Under the pieces are notes generated by a model, which was given only the letters and a program-made list of their open reading frames with translations, did not search any database and was not told the DNA's origin. The translations under genes and the position numbers were made by a program. Source: DASXRA01 sp035263725 (GTDB taxonomy: Bacteria > Actinomycetota > Actinomycetes > Mycobacteriales > Jatrophihabitantaceae). From it: a stretch of DNA of 44,957 nucleotides. Below, one piece after another: positions 1 through 7,896 of the stretch. The stretch is from positions 1 to 44,957 of the forward strand of contig DATFRC010000202.1 of the NCBI GenBank assembly GCA_035263725.1, written 5' to 3'. Positions within the stretch are counted from its first letter, which is position 1; each line of letters opens with the position of its first letter.

Positions 1-575
1 ACGCCCGCGAGGACGACCTGATCCGCATCCTCGACGACCAGAACGCGCGCGCCGACCGGCTCAATCAGCAGATCGCGGATCTCCAGAACACACTCGACGA
101 ATTGCGCCGCAGCGGAAACAGCGACCTGGTCGCACAGGATCAGGCTCAACGTGAGCTTGAGTCGTTGCAGGTGCTGCTCGGTACGGTGGCCGCGACCGGG
201 CCGGGCGTGGCCGTGACGATCAGCGATCCGCAGCGCAAGCTGAAGGCCGAGGATCTGCTCGACGTGGTCGAGGAGCTGCGCGGCGCAGGGGCGGAGGCGA
301 TGCAGTTCGGCCCGGTGCGGGTCACGACGTCCACGAGCTTCAGTGATGCCGCTGACGGCGTACAGGTGGACGGCCGTGCCGTCGCGCCGCCCTACCAGGT
401 GCTGGCGATAGGCGATCCGAAGACACTCGACACGGCGCTCAACATCCCGGGCGGGGTGGCGGCGACGGCGCGCAACGCCGGCGGCGACGCGCAGACCGAC
501 GAGCTGCAGCACATCGACGTCAGCGCGCTGAGCACCCTGCACAACCCCAAGTACGCCGCACCTGCCGGACGGTAG
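1..575 (+). CDS. DUF881 family protein, C-terminal part
   Basis: The reading frame is open from the first complete codon (base 3), so the gene starts left of the window. The first visible residues form a heptad-like stretch rich in Asp, Gln and Leu, consistent with the coiled coil that precedes the DUF881 domain. The domain follows, with the family pattern GVAVTISDP, then VVEELRGAGAEAM and a C-terminal IGDPKTLDTALNIPGG. DUF881 proteins are usually membrane-anchored and sit beside division or envelope genes; the role is unknown. The position directly before gcvH and garA matches Rv1825 in Mycobacterium. The anchor itself would lie outside the window. Confidence 0.85.
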   Translation, partial: AREDDLIRILDDQNARADRLNQQIADLQNTLDELRRSGNSDLVAQDQAQRELESLQVLLGTVAATGPGVAVTISDPQRKLKAEDLLDVVEELRGAGAEAMQFGPVRVTTSTSFSDAADGVQVDGRAVAPPYQVLAIGDPKTLDTALNIPGGVAATARNAGGDAQTDELQHIDVSALSTLHNPKYAAPAGR

Positions 576-610
576 TGTTCCGGCGAACCCCCGATGGGAG
601 AGGTCCCGCC

Positions 611-991
611 ATGGCAGATGTTCCCGACGACCTGAAGTACACGGCCGAGCACGAGTGGGCTCGGGTCGAGGGCACGACGCTCCGCGTCGGCATCACCGAT
701 TACGCGCAGGAGGCGCTGGGCGATGTCGTGTACGTCTCGCTACCCGAGGTAGGTGCCGAGATCGGCCGGGGTGATGCGTTCGGTGAGGTTGAGTCCACCA
801 AGAGCGTGTCCGACCTGTACGCGCCGGTGACCGGCACCGTCACTGCGCGCAACGATGAGCTGGAGTCGCGGCCGGAGCTCATCAACAGCGATCCCTACGG
901 GGCCGGCTGGATCATCGAGGTGGAGGTCAGCGACACCGCGCAGCTCGGCGACCTGCTCGATGCGGGTACCTACGGAACCCTAAGCTCGTAG
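611..991 (+). CDS. gcvH: Glycine cleavage system H protein
   Basis: Lipoyl carrier protein of the cytoplasmic glycine cleavage complex. It shuttles the aminomethyl group from P protein (GcvP, in this window) to T protein and is reoxidised by L protein. The 126 residues are normal length. The lipoylation motif GEVESTKSVSDLYAP places the lipoyl lysine at residue 64, inside a biotinyl/lipoyl-type fold that starts at YTAEHEWARVEG. The ATG at 611 is chosen because a purine-rich GGGAGAGG lies just upstream; an in-frame extension to 575 would overlap the previous stop and adds no conserved sequence. gcvH and gcvP are split by four other genes, as in mycobacteria; gcvT is not in the window. Confidence 0.96.
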   Translation: MADVPDDLKYTAEHEWARVEGTTLRVGITDYAQEALGDVVYVSLPEVGAEIGRGDAFGEVESTKSVSDLYAPVTGTVTARNDELESRPELINSDPYGAGWIIEVEVSDTAQLGDLLDAGTYGTLSS

Positions 992-1004
992 AGAACGGGG
1001 CCGA

Positions 1005-1034
1005 TTGCCCTCGACAGGCCGGGCAAACTAGGCT
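1005..1034 (+). promoter_or_regulatory. Putative sigma-A promoter for garA
   Basis: TTGCCC at 1005-1010 and TAGGCT at 1029-1034 (fits TANNNT) are separated by 18 bases, in the 181-base gap between gcvH and garA. This would give the garA-ftsR pair its own transcript. Prediction by eye only. Confidence 0.4.
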
Positions 1035-1172
1035 CGCGGCACCAGTCCGGTTGCGTGGTCGCGCGACGCACTCGCCTCGATCACAACCCCGGCGGGCGTG
1101 TGCACTTCTGACTACGCGATCATCGGTACCGGGCCGCGCTCGCATGGTTCGCAAGAGGAAAGGGGCACCCGA

Positions 1173-1697
1173 GTGTTCTGCACTGCTTGCGGCGCCGAGA
1201 ACCCCGTCGGCGGTCGCTTCTGCTCGAACTGCGGAGCGGCCTTGCCCGAGGCGAGCTACCCGAACGCGCCCGATGCCACGAGCGTCTTCTCGACGACAAG
1301 CGCGCTGCCCGACTCGGACAGCGAGTTCTCCGCGGAGGCACATCAAGGGGCGGTCGACGCCCTGACGCCCGGCTCGGCGCTCCTCGTCGTCAAGCGCGGC
1401 CCGAACGCGGGCAGCCGGTTCCTGCTCGACCAGGACGTCACCACCGCCGGGCGCCACCCGGACAGCGACATTTTTCTCGACGATGTCACGGTGTCGCGTC
1501 GGCACGCCGAGTTCCGTCGCGAGGGAAGTGGCTATACCGTCCATGACGTGGGGTCGCTCAACGGTACGTACGTGAACCGGGAACGCATCGACGCGGCCCC
1601 CCTTGCGGGAGGAGACGAGGTGCAGATCGGCAAGTTCCGGCTGGTATACCTGACCGCCGCGGTCCGAGCTGGGGTCGGGGCCGGGCAGCCCGCGTGA
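1173..1697 (+). CDS. garA: GarA/OdhI-type FHA regulator with N-terminal zinc ribbon
   Basis: Forkhead-associated protein of the GarA/OdhI family, which in its unphosphorylated form binds 2-oxoglutarate dehydrogenase and glutamate enzymes and is switched by PknB/PknG. The FHA domain (about residues 66-160) is almost identical to mycobacterial GarA, including VVKRGPNAGSRFLLDQ, GRHPDSDIFLDD, SRRHAEF and GSLNGTYVNRE. Residues 1-25 add a CxxC...CxxC zinc ribbon (Cys3, 6, 17, 20) not present in mycobacterial GarA. The switch segment reads DATSVF where GarA has ETTSVF: the PknB-site Thr is kept (T36) but the preceding PknG-site Thr is Ala; a second TTS follows at 41-43. The GTG at 1173 is chosen for the GAGGAAAGGGG upstream; a GTG at 1098 is possible. 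The stop overlaps the ftsR start. Confidence 0.9.
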   Translation: MFCTACGAENPVGGRFCSNCGAALPEASYPNAPDATSVFSTTSALPDSDSEFSAEAHQGAVDALTPGSALLVVKRGPNAGSRFLLDQDVTTAGRHPDSDIFLDDVTVSRRHAEFRREGSGYTVHDVGSLNGTYVNRERIDAAPLAGGDEVQIGKFRLVYLTAAVRAGVGAGQPA

Positions 1698-2446
1698 GCC
1701 GCCCGATGACAGCGAGCGACGCGGCCTCCCGCGCGACGCTGTCCATCGGCGAGGTGCTCACCCAACTGCGCGGTGACTTCCCTGACATCACGATCAGCAA
1801 GATCCGTTTTCTCGAGACCGAGGGCCTGGTCAGCCCGGACCGCACCCCGTCGGGATACCGCAAGTTCTCCCCGTCGGACGTGTCCCGGCTGCGCTACGTG
1901 CTCGCTCAGCAGCGCGACCACTACCTGCCGCTGCGCGTGATCAAAGACCAACTCGACGCCATCGACCGCGGGTTGGTGCCGGCCGGGCCAGGAGGAGTCC
2001 CGCGCGTCCCGCACCTCGCCATCGCCGACAACGCGCCGACCGCCGAGCACTTCCAGCCGGTGGCGGCGACGCTGCGGTTGTCACGGGACGAGCTGCTGAA
2101 CGCAACCGGTCTCACCGGCGATCAGCTCGAGGAGCTCGAGCAGTTCGGCATGATCGCCGCCAAGTCCGCCGGCCACTACGACGATGACTCATTGGCCGTA
2201 GGCCAGGTCGTTGCCGATCTCGCCCGTTACGGCCTCGAGGGACGCCACCTGCGAGCGTTCCGCACGGCGGCGGACCGGGAGATCGGCCTGTTCTCCCAGG
2301 TCGTCGGCCCGCTGGCCCGCCAGAAGGGCCCGGAGGCCAAGGCACGGGCCGAGGAGGCGGTACGTGAGCTGGCTGCGCTGTCGGTGCGCCTGCACGCCGC
2401 GCTGGTCCAGATCGGGTTGCGCGACGTCGCCGGTGGCTCTGCCTGA
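1694..2446 (+). CDS. ftsR: MerR-type regulator FtsR
   Basis: A 250-residue MerR-family transcription factor, orthologous by sequence and position to Rv1828 and Corynebacterium FtsR, which activates ftsZ and supports normal division. The winged helix-turn-helix is at about residues 17-90 (SIGEVL, KIRFLETEGLVSPDR, GYRKFS, LRYVLAQQRDHYLPLRVIKD). The C-terminal effector-like half has no Cys pair or other metal site that I can see. The GTG start overlaps the garA stop (GTGA), which indicates translational coupling of the division regulator to the FHA switch. An in-frame ATG at 1706 is an alternative start. Confidence 0.9.
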   Translation: MSRPMTASDAASRATLSIGEVLTQLRGDFPDITISKIRFLETEGLVSPDRTPSGYRKFSPSDVSRLRYVLAQQRDHYLPLRVIKDQLDAIDRGLVPAGPGGVPRVPHLAIADNAPTAEHFQPVAATLRLSRDELLNATGLTGDQLEELEQFGMIAAKSAGHYDDDSLAVGQVVADLARYGLEGRHLRAFRTAADREIGLFSQVVGPLARQKGPEAKARAEEAVRELAALSVRLHAALVQIGLRDVAGGSA

Positions 2447-2526
2447 ACGCGCTCTGGCGACCGCGTTACCCATCCAGTGCGTGTAGCGTCGAAACCGCAC
2501 CTGTCGAGCAGCCAGGAGGAACGCTC

Positions 2527-2997
2527 GTGCATCCGTTGCGCGTCGTCGGTGTGCGCGTTGAATTGCCGGCCAACCAGCCGGTCGTGCTACTGCGCGAAGA
2601 GGACGGGGTGCGCTACCTGCCGATCTGGATCGGAGCCGTCGAAGCCTCCGCAATCGCGTTTCAGCAGCAGGGTGTTCAGACCGTGCGGCCACTCACCCAC
2701 GACCTCATGCGAGACGTGATCAAGGCGCTCGGGGTGCGGCTCGAAGCGGTGCACATAACCGAGCTACGCGACGACGTCTTCTACGCAGAATTACGGTTCA
2801 ACGGCGGGGTGAGCGTCAGCGCCCGGCCGTCGGACGCGATCGCTCTGGCGCTGCGCTGCGACGTCGCGATCCTCGGCTCGGACGCCGTGCTCGACGCCGC
2901 CGGCATCGAGATTCCCGACGAGCAGGAAGACGAGGTCGAGCGGTTCCGGGAGTTCCTCGACAACGTTTCCCCCGAGGACTTCGCATCGGGCGGATAA
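2527..2997 (+). CDS. DUF151 bifunctional nuclease-type protein
   Basis: A 156-residue protein of the DUF151 (BFN domain) family, matching Rv1829 by position. Conserved blocks are the N-terminal PVVLLRE-type strand, YLPIWIGAVEASAIAF, RPLTHDLMRDVIKALG and the Ser-Arg-Pro-Ser-Asp-like segment SARPSDAIALALR, followed by an acidic C-terminus. Plant members have RNase and DNase activity; bacterial function is little studied. The GTG start at 2527 is preceded by a strong AGGAGGAA. It lies 80 bases after ftsR, so it may be cotranscribed or use the TAGCGT element near 2484 as a weak -10. Confidence 0.88.
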   Translation: MHPLRVVGVRVELPANQPVVLLREEDGVRYLPIWIGAVEASAIAFQQQGVQTVRPLTHDLMRDVIKALGVRLEAVHITELRDDVFYAELRFNGGVSVSARPSDAIALALRCDVAILGSDAVLDAAGIEIPDEQEDEVERFREFLDNVSPEDFASGG

Positions 2998-3049
2998 GCC
3001 CGAGGTACTCTCAACCTCCGGATGAGATGACGATGCCCGGCGCGTCGCA

Positions 3050-3079
3050 TTGACCGGCACCAGCGACCGCCTTACGGTC
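3050..3079 (+). promoter_or_regulatory. Promoter with overlapping inverted repeat before the second merR
   Basis: TTGACC at 3050-3055 and TACGGT at 3073-3078 are 17 bases apart, a near-ideal actinobacterial housekeeping promoter. The inverted repeat GACCG-CCTTA-CGGTC at 3065-3079 covers the end of the spacer and the -10, as MerR-family operators do, suggesting autoregulation by the protein encoded 70 bases downstream. Confidence 0.55.
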
Positions 3080-3149
3080 AGCTGATCGAAACATTGCTGC
3101 GGAGGATGCCCGCCATCTCGCCGCATGCGTGAAGCGAGGAGGCGCCCCG

Positions 3150-3713
3150 ATGGCCGACGACGCCGCGCCACGTCAAGAGGTGCTCTTCGCCGATCCGGCC
3201 GGCCCGCCCGGCGATCACATCGGGTATCGCGGGCCTACCGCCTGCGCCGCTGCGGGCATCACCTACCGGCAGCTCGACTACTGGGCCCGGACCGGGCTGG
3301 TCGAACCGTCCATCCGCTCGGCCACCGGCTCGGGCAGCCAGCGGCTGTACTCGTTCAAGGACATCCTGGTCCTCAAGGTCGTGAAGCGGCTGCTTGACAC
3401 CGGCGTCTCGCTTCAGAACATCCGCACTGCCGTCGACACGCTGCGCGAGCGCGGCGTCGAGGACCTGGCGCAGATCACCTTGCTCTCGGACGGGACCACC
3501 GTGTACGAATGCACGTCCTCGGAGGAAGTCGTCGACCTGCTTCGTGGCGGGCAGGGCGTGTTCGGTATCGCCGTCAGCGGTGCGCTTCGCGAACTCGTCG
3601 GATCGCTCGCGGCGCTGCCCGGCGAACGAGCCGACGGCACCGAGGCCGGCCCACGGGTATCAGTCGCCGACGAACTGGCACGGCGCCGCCAGCAACGCAC
3701 GGCCAGCGCTTGA
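3150..3713 (+). CDS. MerR-family regulator (Rv1830-like)
   Basis: A 187-residue MerR-family protein, syntenic with Rv1830. The DNA-binding domain is at about residues 25-100: ITYRQLDYWARTGLVEPS, GSQRLYSFKDILVLKVVKRLLDTGVSLQNIR. The C-terminal part (YECTSSEEVVDLLRGGQGVFGIAVSG) resembles the conserved extension of this actinobacterial subgroup rather than a metal-sensing MerR. The ATG at 3150 is preferred over an in-frame GTG at 3129 because GAGGAGG lies between them at proper spacing. The homologue is linked to cell-cycle control in mycobacteria; the ligand is unknown. Confidence 0.88.
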   Translation: MADDAAPRQEVLFADPAGPPGDHIGYRGPTACAAAGITYRQLDYWARTGLVEPSIRSATGSGSQRLYSFKDILVLKVVKRLLDTGVSLQNIRTAVDTLRERGVEDLAQITLLSDGTTVYECTSSEEVVDLLRGGQGVFGIAVSGALRELVGSLAALPGERADGTEAGPRVSVADELARRRQQRTASA

Positions 3714-3720
3714 CTCGGGC

Positions 3721-3749
3721 TTGCCAGGCCCGGCTGGTACCGTCAACAT
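3721..3749 (+). promoter_or_regulatory. Putative promoter of the gcvP riboswitch transcript
   Basis: TTGCCA at 3721-3726 and CAACAT at 3744-3749 are 17 bases apart and place the transcript start near 3756, just before the riboswitch P1 stem. The -10 is imperfect. A second TTGACT at 3710 overlaps the merR stop. Confidence 0.4.
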
Positions 3750-3762
3750 AGGCCGCTGAACA

Positions 3763-3866
3763 CGCGCGGGAGAGTCCGCCCGGCACATCTGGTGCGGCGC
3801 CGAAGGGGCAACCTCCCCGGAACCTCTCAGGCACCCGGACCGCGCGTACTAGGCCACTCTGGAGGG
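3763..3866 (+). promoter_or_regulatory. Glycine riboswitch (single aptamer) upstream of gcvP
   Basis: This stretch carries the conserved glycine-aptamer blocks in order: GGGAGAG (3768), CGCCGAAGGGGCAA (near 3796), CTCTCAGGCA (near 3824), GGAC, and the trailing ACTCTGGAG (to 3864). The outer GCGCGGG/CCGCGCG pairing closes the aptamer. Only one full aptamer is visible; the CTCTGGAG tail is typical of singlets with a short partner structure. Glycine binding is expected to switch on glycine cleavage. The 3' region up to the gcvP start holds two perfect palindromes, GGCACGCGTGCC (3885-3896) and GGTGGCCACC (3907-3916), which may form the expression platform. Confidence 0.92.
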
Positions 3867-3942
3867 CATCCGCCCGACAGACGGGGCACGCGTGCCGCAC
3901 GGCGCGGGTGGCCACCGTCTCGCCAGAAGGGGCGCCAGCCGG

Positions 3943-6804
3943 ATGAAGAGCTTGTTTGACCTCGAGCGCTCGAGCGAGTTTGCCTCCCGGCACATCGGCA
4001 TCACCGACGCCGACCAGCAGCGGATGCTCGAGGCGGTCGGCTACTCCTCGCTCGACGACCTGCTCGCCGACGCGGTGCCCGCCAGTATCCGGGAGAAGCT
4101 CACCCTCGCGTTGCCGCCGGCGGCATCCGAGGCCGAGGTGGCCGCGGAACTGCGCGAGCTCGCCGCCCGCAACCGAGTGACGACGTCGATGCTCGGGCTC
4201 GGCTACTACGACACGATCACCCCGTCGGTGATCCGCCGCAACCTGCTGGAGAACCCTGCCTGGTACACGGCCTACACGCCCTATCAGCCGGAGATCAGCC
4301 AGGGTCGCCTGGAGGCGCTGCTCAATTTCCAGACGATGGTCGAAGATCTCACCGGCCTGCCGATCGCCGGCGCCTCACTACTCGACGAGGGCACCGCGGC
4401 GGCCGAAGCGATGGCGCTGGCACACCGTGTAGCTAAGTCGGGCGACGTCTTCGTCGTCGACGCCGACGTGCTGCCGCAGACGCTTGCCGTCGCGCAGACG
4501 CGCGCCCGCGCGATCGGGCTCGACGTGATCGTCCACGACCTTGGTTCGCCGCTTCCGGACGGCGACGTGTTCGGCGTGCTCGTGCAATACCCCGGCGCGT
4601 CCGGCACGGTCCGCGACCTGCGTCCGATCGTCGAGGCGGCACACGCGCGCGGCGCACTTGCGGTGGTGGCGGCCGACCTGCTCGCACTGACCTTGTTCGC
4701 AGCGCCCGGCGACACCGGGGCGGACATCGCGGTCGGCACGACGCAGCGCTTCGGTGTGCCGATGGGATTCGGCGGCCCCCACGCGGCATACCTCGCGGTA
4801 CGGTCCGGACTGGAACGGCAACTGCCGGGCCGCCTCGTCGGCGTATCGGTCGACGCCGACGGCGCGCCCGCGTATCGGCTGGCGCTGCAGACCCGCGAGC
4901 AGCACATCAGACGCGAGAAGGCCACCAGCAACATCTGTACCGCGCAGGTGCTGCTCGCCAACATCGCGAGCATGTACGCCGTCTACCACGGCCCAGAGGG
5001 CCTGACCGCCATCGCGCAGCGGGTCCACCGGCTCGCCGGCATCCTCGCGGCCGGGCTGCGCGAAGCGGGCATCAAGCTCGGCGACGCGCCCTTCTTCGAC
5101 ACGATCTCGGTTCAGACGCCGGGCCGGGCACGCGCCGTCGTGGCAGCGGCGCTGGCCGAAGGCATCAACCTGCGGCTGGTCGACGACGACACGATCGGCA
5201 TCTCGTGCGACGAGGTCACCCGCCGCGGGCATCTGGTATCGGTGTGGCGCGCGTTCGGGCTCGGGCTCGGCTACAGCGACGTCGAGCGGCTGGACGTGGA
5301 GCAGCCGCTGCCGGCGTCGTTGGCGCGCACCTCGCAATTCCTCAACCATCCTGTATTTTCGGCTTATCGCTCCGAGACAGCCATGCTGCGCTACCTGCGG
5401 CGGCTGGCCGATCGGGACTATGCCCTGGATCGCGGCATGATCCCGCTCGGCTCCTGCACCATGAAGCTCAATGCGACCACGGAGATGGAGCCGATCGGCC
5501 TCGGCGGCTTTGCGAACATGCATCCGTTCGCGCCCGCCGGCCAGTGGGACGGGTACGCGCAGCTATTCCACGACCTGAGCGGCTGGCTCGCCGAGATCAC
5601 CGGGTACGACGCCGTGTCGCTCCAGCCGAATGCCGGCGCGCAGGGGGAGTTCGCCGGCCTGCTCGCCATTGCCGCATACCACCGTGCCCGGGGCGAGGCG
5701 CACCGCGACGTGTGCCTGATCCCGGCCAGCGCGCACGGCACCAACGCGGCGAGCGCAGTGCTTGCCGGCCTGCGTGTCGTCGTGGTGAACACGGCCGGCG
5801 ACGAGGGCGAGATCGACCTGGACGACCTGCGTGCCAAGATCGCCCAACACGCCGACTCGCTCGCCGCGCTGATGATCACCTATCCGTCCACGCACGGCGT
5901 CTTCGAAGATCACATCACGGACGTCTGTGCGATGGTGCACGACGCCGGCGCGCAGGTGTACGTCGACGGCGCCAACCTGAACGCGATGGTGGGCCTCGCC
6001 CGTCCGGGCAAGTTCGGCGCCGACGTCTCGCATCTCAACCTGCACAAGACGTTCTGCATCCCGCATGGTGGCGGCGGCCCCGGCGTCGGACCCGTCGCGG
6101 TGCGCGAGCACCTCGCGCCGTACCTGCCGGACCACCCGCTGCAACCGGCGGCCGGACCGGAGACGGGAAGCGGCGTGATCGCCTCGGCGCCATGGGGCTC
6201 CGCCTCGATCCTGCCGATCACCTGGGCGTACCTGCGGCTGATGGGGCCCACGGGTCTGACGCGGGCGACCGGTATCGCGATCCTGTCGGCCAACTACCTG
6301 GCACGGCGGCTGGGCCCGCACTACCCCGTGCTTTACACGGGGGCGCACGGACTGGTCGCCCACGAGTGCATCCTCGATCTGCGTCAGATCACGCGCGATA
6401 CCGGCGTGACTGTCGACGACGTCGCCAAGCGCTTGATCGACTATGGCTTCCACGCCCCGACCATGTCGTTCCCTGTGGCGGGCACACTCATGGTCGAGCC
6501 GACGGAGTCGGAGGACCTGCGCGAGCTGGACCGGTTCGTCGACGCGATGACCGCGATCCGCGCCGAGATCGAGCAGGTCGCCTCGGGCGAATGGCCCGCC
6601 GAGGACAATCCCCTGCGCAACGCGCCGCACACCGCCGCCTGCCTGACCGGCGAATGGAGCCACCCGTACTCGCGGCAGCAGGCCGCGTACCCCGACGGTG
6701 TCGACCCCCACGCCAAGTACTGGTCACCGGTCCGGCGCATCGACGGCGCCTACGGCGACCGGCACCTCATATGCGCGTGCCCGCCCGTGGCCGACTATGT
6801 ATGA
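3943..6804 (+). CDS. gcvP: Glycine dehydrogenase (decarboxylating), P protein
   Basis: PLP-dependent P protein that decarboxylates glycine and loads the aminomethyl group on lipoyl-GcvH. The 953 residues are the usual length for the fused alpha/beta form. It begins SSEFASRHIG, has the N-terminal half with ML(G)LGYYDTITPSVIRRN and the C-terminal catalytic half with LGSCTMKLN and HLNLHKTFCIPHGGGGPG, where Lys702 is the expected PLP Schiff-base lysine. The ATG at 3943 is chosen since conserved sequence starts soon after it; an upstream in-frame GTG at 3892 falls inside the riboswitch expression region. It is controlled by the glycine riboswitch 77 bases upstream. gcvT is absent nearby. Confidence 0.97.
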   Translation: MKSLFDLERSSEFASRHIGITDADQQRMLEAVGYSSLDDLLADAVPASIREKLTLALPPAASEAEVAAELRELAARNRVTTSMLGLGYYDTITPSVIRRNLLENPAWYTAYTPYQPEISQGRLEALLNFQTMVEDLTGLPIAGASLLDEGTAAAEAMALAHRVAKSGDVFVVDADVLPQTLAVAQTRARAIGLDVIVHDLGSPLPDGDVFGVLVQYPGASGTVRDLRPIVEAAHARGALAVVAADLLALTLFAAPGDTGADIAVGTTQRFGVPMGFGGPHAAYLAVRSGLERQLPGRLVGVSVDADGAPAYRLALQTREQHIRREKATSNICTAQVLLANIASMYAVYHGPEGLTAIAQRVHRLAGILAAGLREAGIKLGDAPFFDTISVQTPGRARAVVAAALAEGINLRLVDDDTIGISCDEVTRRGHLVSVWRAFGLGLGYSDVERLDVEQPLPASLARTSQFLNHPVFSAYRSETAMLRYLRRLADRDYALDRGMIPLGSCTMKLNATTEMEPIGLGGFANMHPFAPAGQWDGYAQLFHDLSGWLAEITGYDAVSLQPNAGAQGEFAGLLAIAAYHRARGEAHRDVCLIPASAHGTNAASAVLAGLRVVVVNTAGDEGEIDLDDLRAKIAQHADSLAALMITYPSTHGVFEDHITDVCAMVHDAGAQVYVDGANLNAMVGLARPGKFGADVSHLNLHKTFCIPHGGGGPGVGPVAVREHLAPYLPDHPLQPAAGPETGSGVIASAPWGSASILPITWAYLRLMGPTGLTRATGIAILSANYLARRLGPHYPVLYTGAHGLVAHECILDLRQITRDTGVTVDDVAKRLIDYGFHAPTMSFPVAGTLMVEPTESEDLRELDRFVDAMTAIRAEIEQVASGEWPAEDNPLRNAPHTAACLTGEWSHPYSRQQAAYPDGVDPHAKYWSPVRRIDGAYGDRHLICACPPVADYV

Positions 6805-6979
6805 CTCATCCGCCCGGCGGAGGGATTAGACGTCTGCGCGCCGACCGTAGGTCCAGGCGCGCGCGAGGAGCGCTCGCGCGAAGAGCCCGCCCGCCGCGCG
6901 AGCGCAGGGAGCTTGCGTACGGCGGGAGGCATCCGCCCCCTGAGGGTGGTGCCGAACGACGCGCCCGGCGGATGAGCTA
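6805..6979 (+). repeat. Spacer bounded by imperfect 15-base inverted repeats
   Basis: The interval between gcvP and the next gene starts with CTCATCCGCCCGGCG, directly at the gcvP stop, and ends with the near reverse complement CGCCCGGCGGATGAG at 6962-6976 (one mismatch). The interior is very GC-rich and partly self-complementary and codes for nothing recognisable. No clear target duplication is visible. It could be a MITE-like non-autonomous element or a large bidirectional terminator structure. Confidence 0.4.
6860..6880 (+). terminator. GC-rich hairpin after gcvP
   Basis: CGCGCGAG-GAGCG-CTCGCGCG forms a perfect 8-base-pair stem with a 5-base loop, 56 bases after the gcvP stop. There is no U tract, as is common for actinobacterial terminator-like hairpins; it could serve both converging genes. 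Confidence 0.4.
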
Positions 6980-6981
6980 GA

Positions 6982-7230
6982 TCAGCTGGCTTGCCGGTGC
7001 GCAGCGGCCGCGAGCAGCTCGCTGCGTCTCGCCGCGATGCTCTGCCCGTCGGGAAGGAGCTCACCGGTGTCCTCGAAGAGAACGACGCCGTTACAGAGTA
7101 GACTCCAGCCCTGCTCCGGGTGTGCCGCAACGACGTGCGCAGCGTCACGATCGAGCGCGTTGGCTGGTGGGCACGCCGGATTATGCGTACACGCGCGCAG
7201 CGGACGGGCCGGTTGAGCGTCGGTGAGCAT
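6982..7230 (-). CDS. DUF5999 family small protein
   Basis: An 82-residue protein with the DUF5999 signature: CTHNPACPPANALDRDAA, HPEQGWSLLCNGVVLFED, TGELLPDG. The family is restricted to actinobacteria and has no known function. Three Cys residues in CTHNPAC and LLCNG could bind metal. The ATG at 7230 has AGGAAGAA at good spacing. It is separated from gcvP by the palindromic spacer and transcribed towards it. The 7231-7404 interval upstream is visibly more AT-rich than the neighbouring genes and probably holds its promoter. Confidence 0.8.
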   Translation of the reverse strand: MLTDAQPARPLRACTHNPACPPANALDRDAAHVVAAHPEQGWSLLCNGVVLFEDTGELLPDGQSIAARRSELLAAAAHRQAS

Positions 7231-7404
7231 ATTTCTTCCTGTAATCGCTTGCAGTTGCCTTCGACATGAGTGTGCTCTCGGCACAATAGATTTGCCAGTT
7301 ATTCAAGACTGCTAACAAGGCGTGTCCTAGGGCATATGGTGCAAGTCACAACGGCATATCCGTGTCACTGTCACCTAATGTGCAGACCCGTTACTACACG
7401 CTGC

Positions 7405-7893
7405 TTACGATTGATCGCTTCGGAGTAACTCCATCAGTGAGATGCTCCACAAAGCGGGCAGATCGCCATCGCGGCCGAGCTCGCGCCACTGCGTGCGCTG
7501 GATCAGCCGAAGCAACCGGATGGCGACCCACAGCAGCAGCGCGGCCAGCGGCAGCTCGCCCAGTACCGCGGTGGCGACCGACCACCACATGTCGCGGCTG
7601 CCCCAATCCAGGAGCACGTCGAACCAGGCGTCGCAGATCAGCAGCGTCGCGGTGATGATCGCGGCCGGAACCAGTAGCTGTCGGCGCCGCCACGCGCACC
7701 ACGCCGTCCCGGCCAGGAAGGCGACGAGCACGATGTCGAAGCCGACCCATGCTGCCTTCCATTGGCCGGCCACGTGCCGGTCCGGCAGCGACGCCGCCAG
7801 GTACCCGATCCACGGGATGAGCACCAACGAGGCTGTCGTGACAGCGGCCACGAAGATGCGGCGGAGCGGCTCGGGTGGCAGGCGACCCCGCAT
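7405..7893 (-). CDS. Small integral membrane protein
   Basis: A 162-residue protein with about four predicted membrane helices: AAVTTASLVLIPWIGYLAA, WVGFDIVLVAFLAGTAWCAW, LLVPAAIITATLLICDAWFD and AVLGELPLAALLLWVAIRL. The C-terminal tail ends GDLPALWSISLMELL, a pattern I recall from hypothetical actinobacterial membrane proteins, but no function is known. It starts three bases after the stop of the HAD gene on the same strand, so the two are cotranscribed. Confidence 0.75.
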   Translation of the reverse strand: MRGRLPPEPLRRIFVAAVTTASLVLIPWIGYLAASLPDRHVAGQWKAAWVGFDIVLVAFLAGTAWCAWRRRQLLVPAAIITATLLICDAWFDVLLDWGSRDMWWSVATAVLGELPLAALLLWVAIRLLRLIQRTQWRELGRDGDLPALWSISLMELLRSDQS

Positions 7894-7896
7894 GGT

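Noticed and set aside
5205..6980. Large Arg-rich open frame inside gcvP in another frame
   Set aside because: It overlaps the well-conserved P protein, and its composition is typical of a shifted GC-rich frame.
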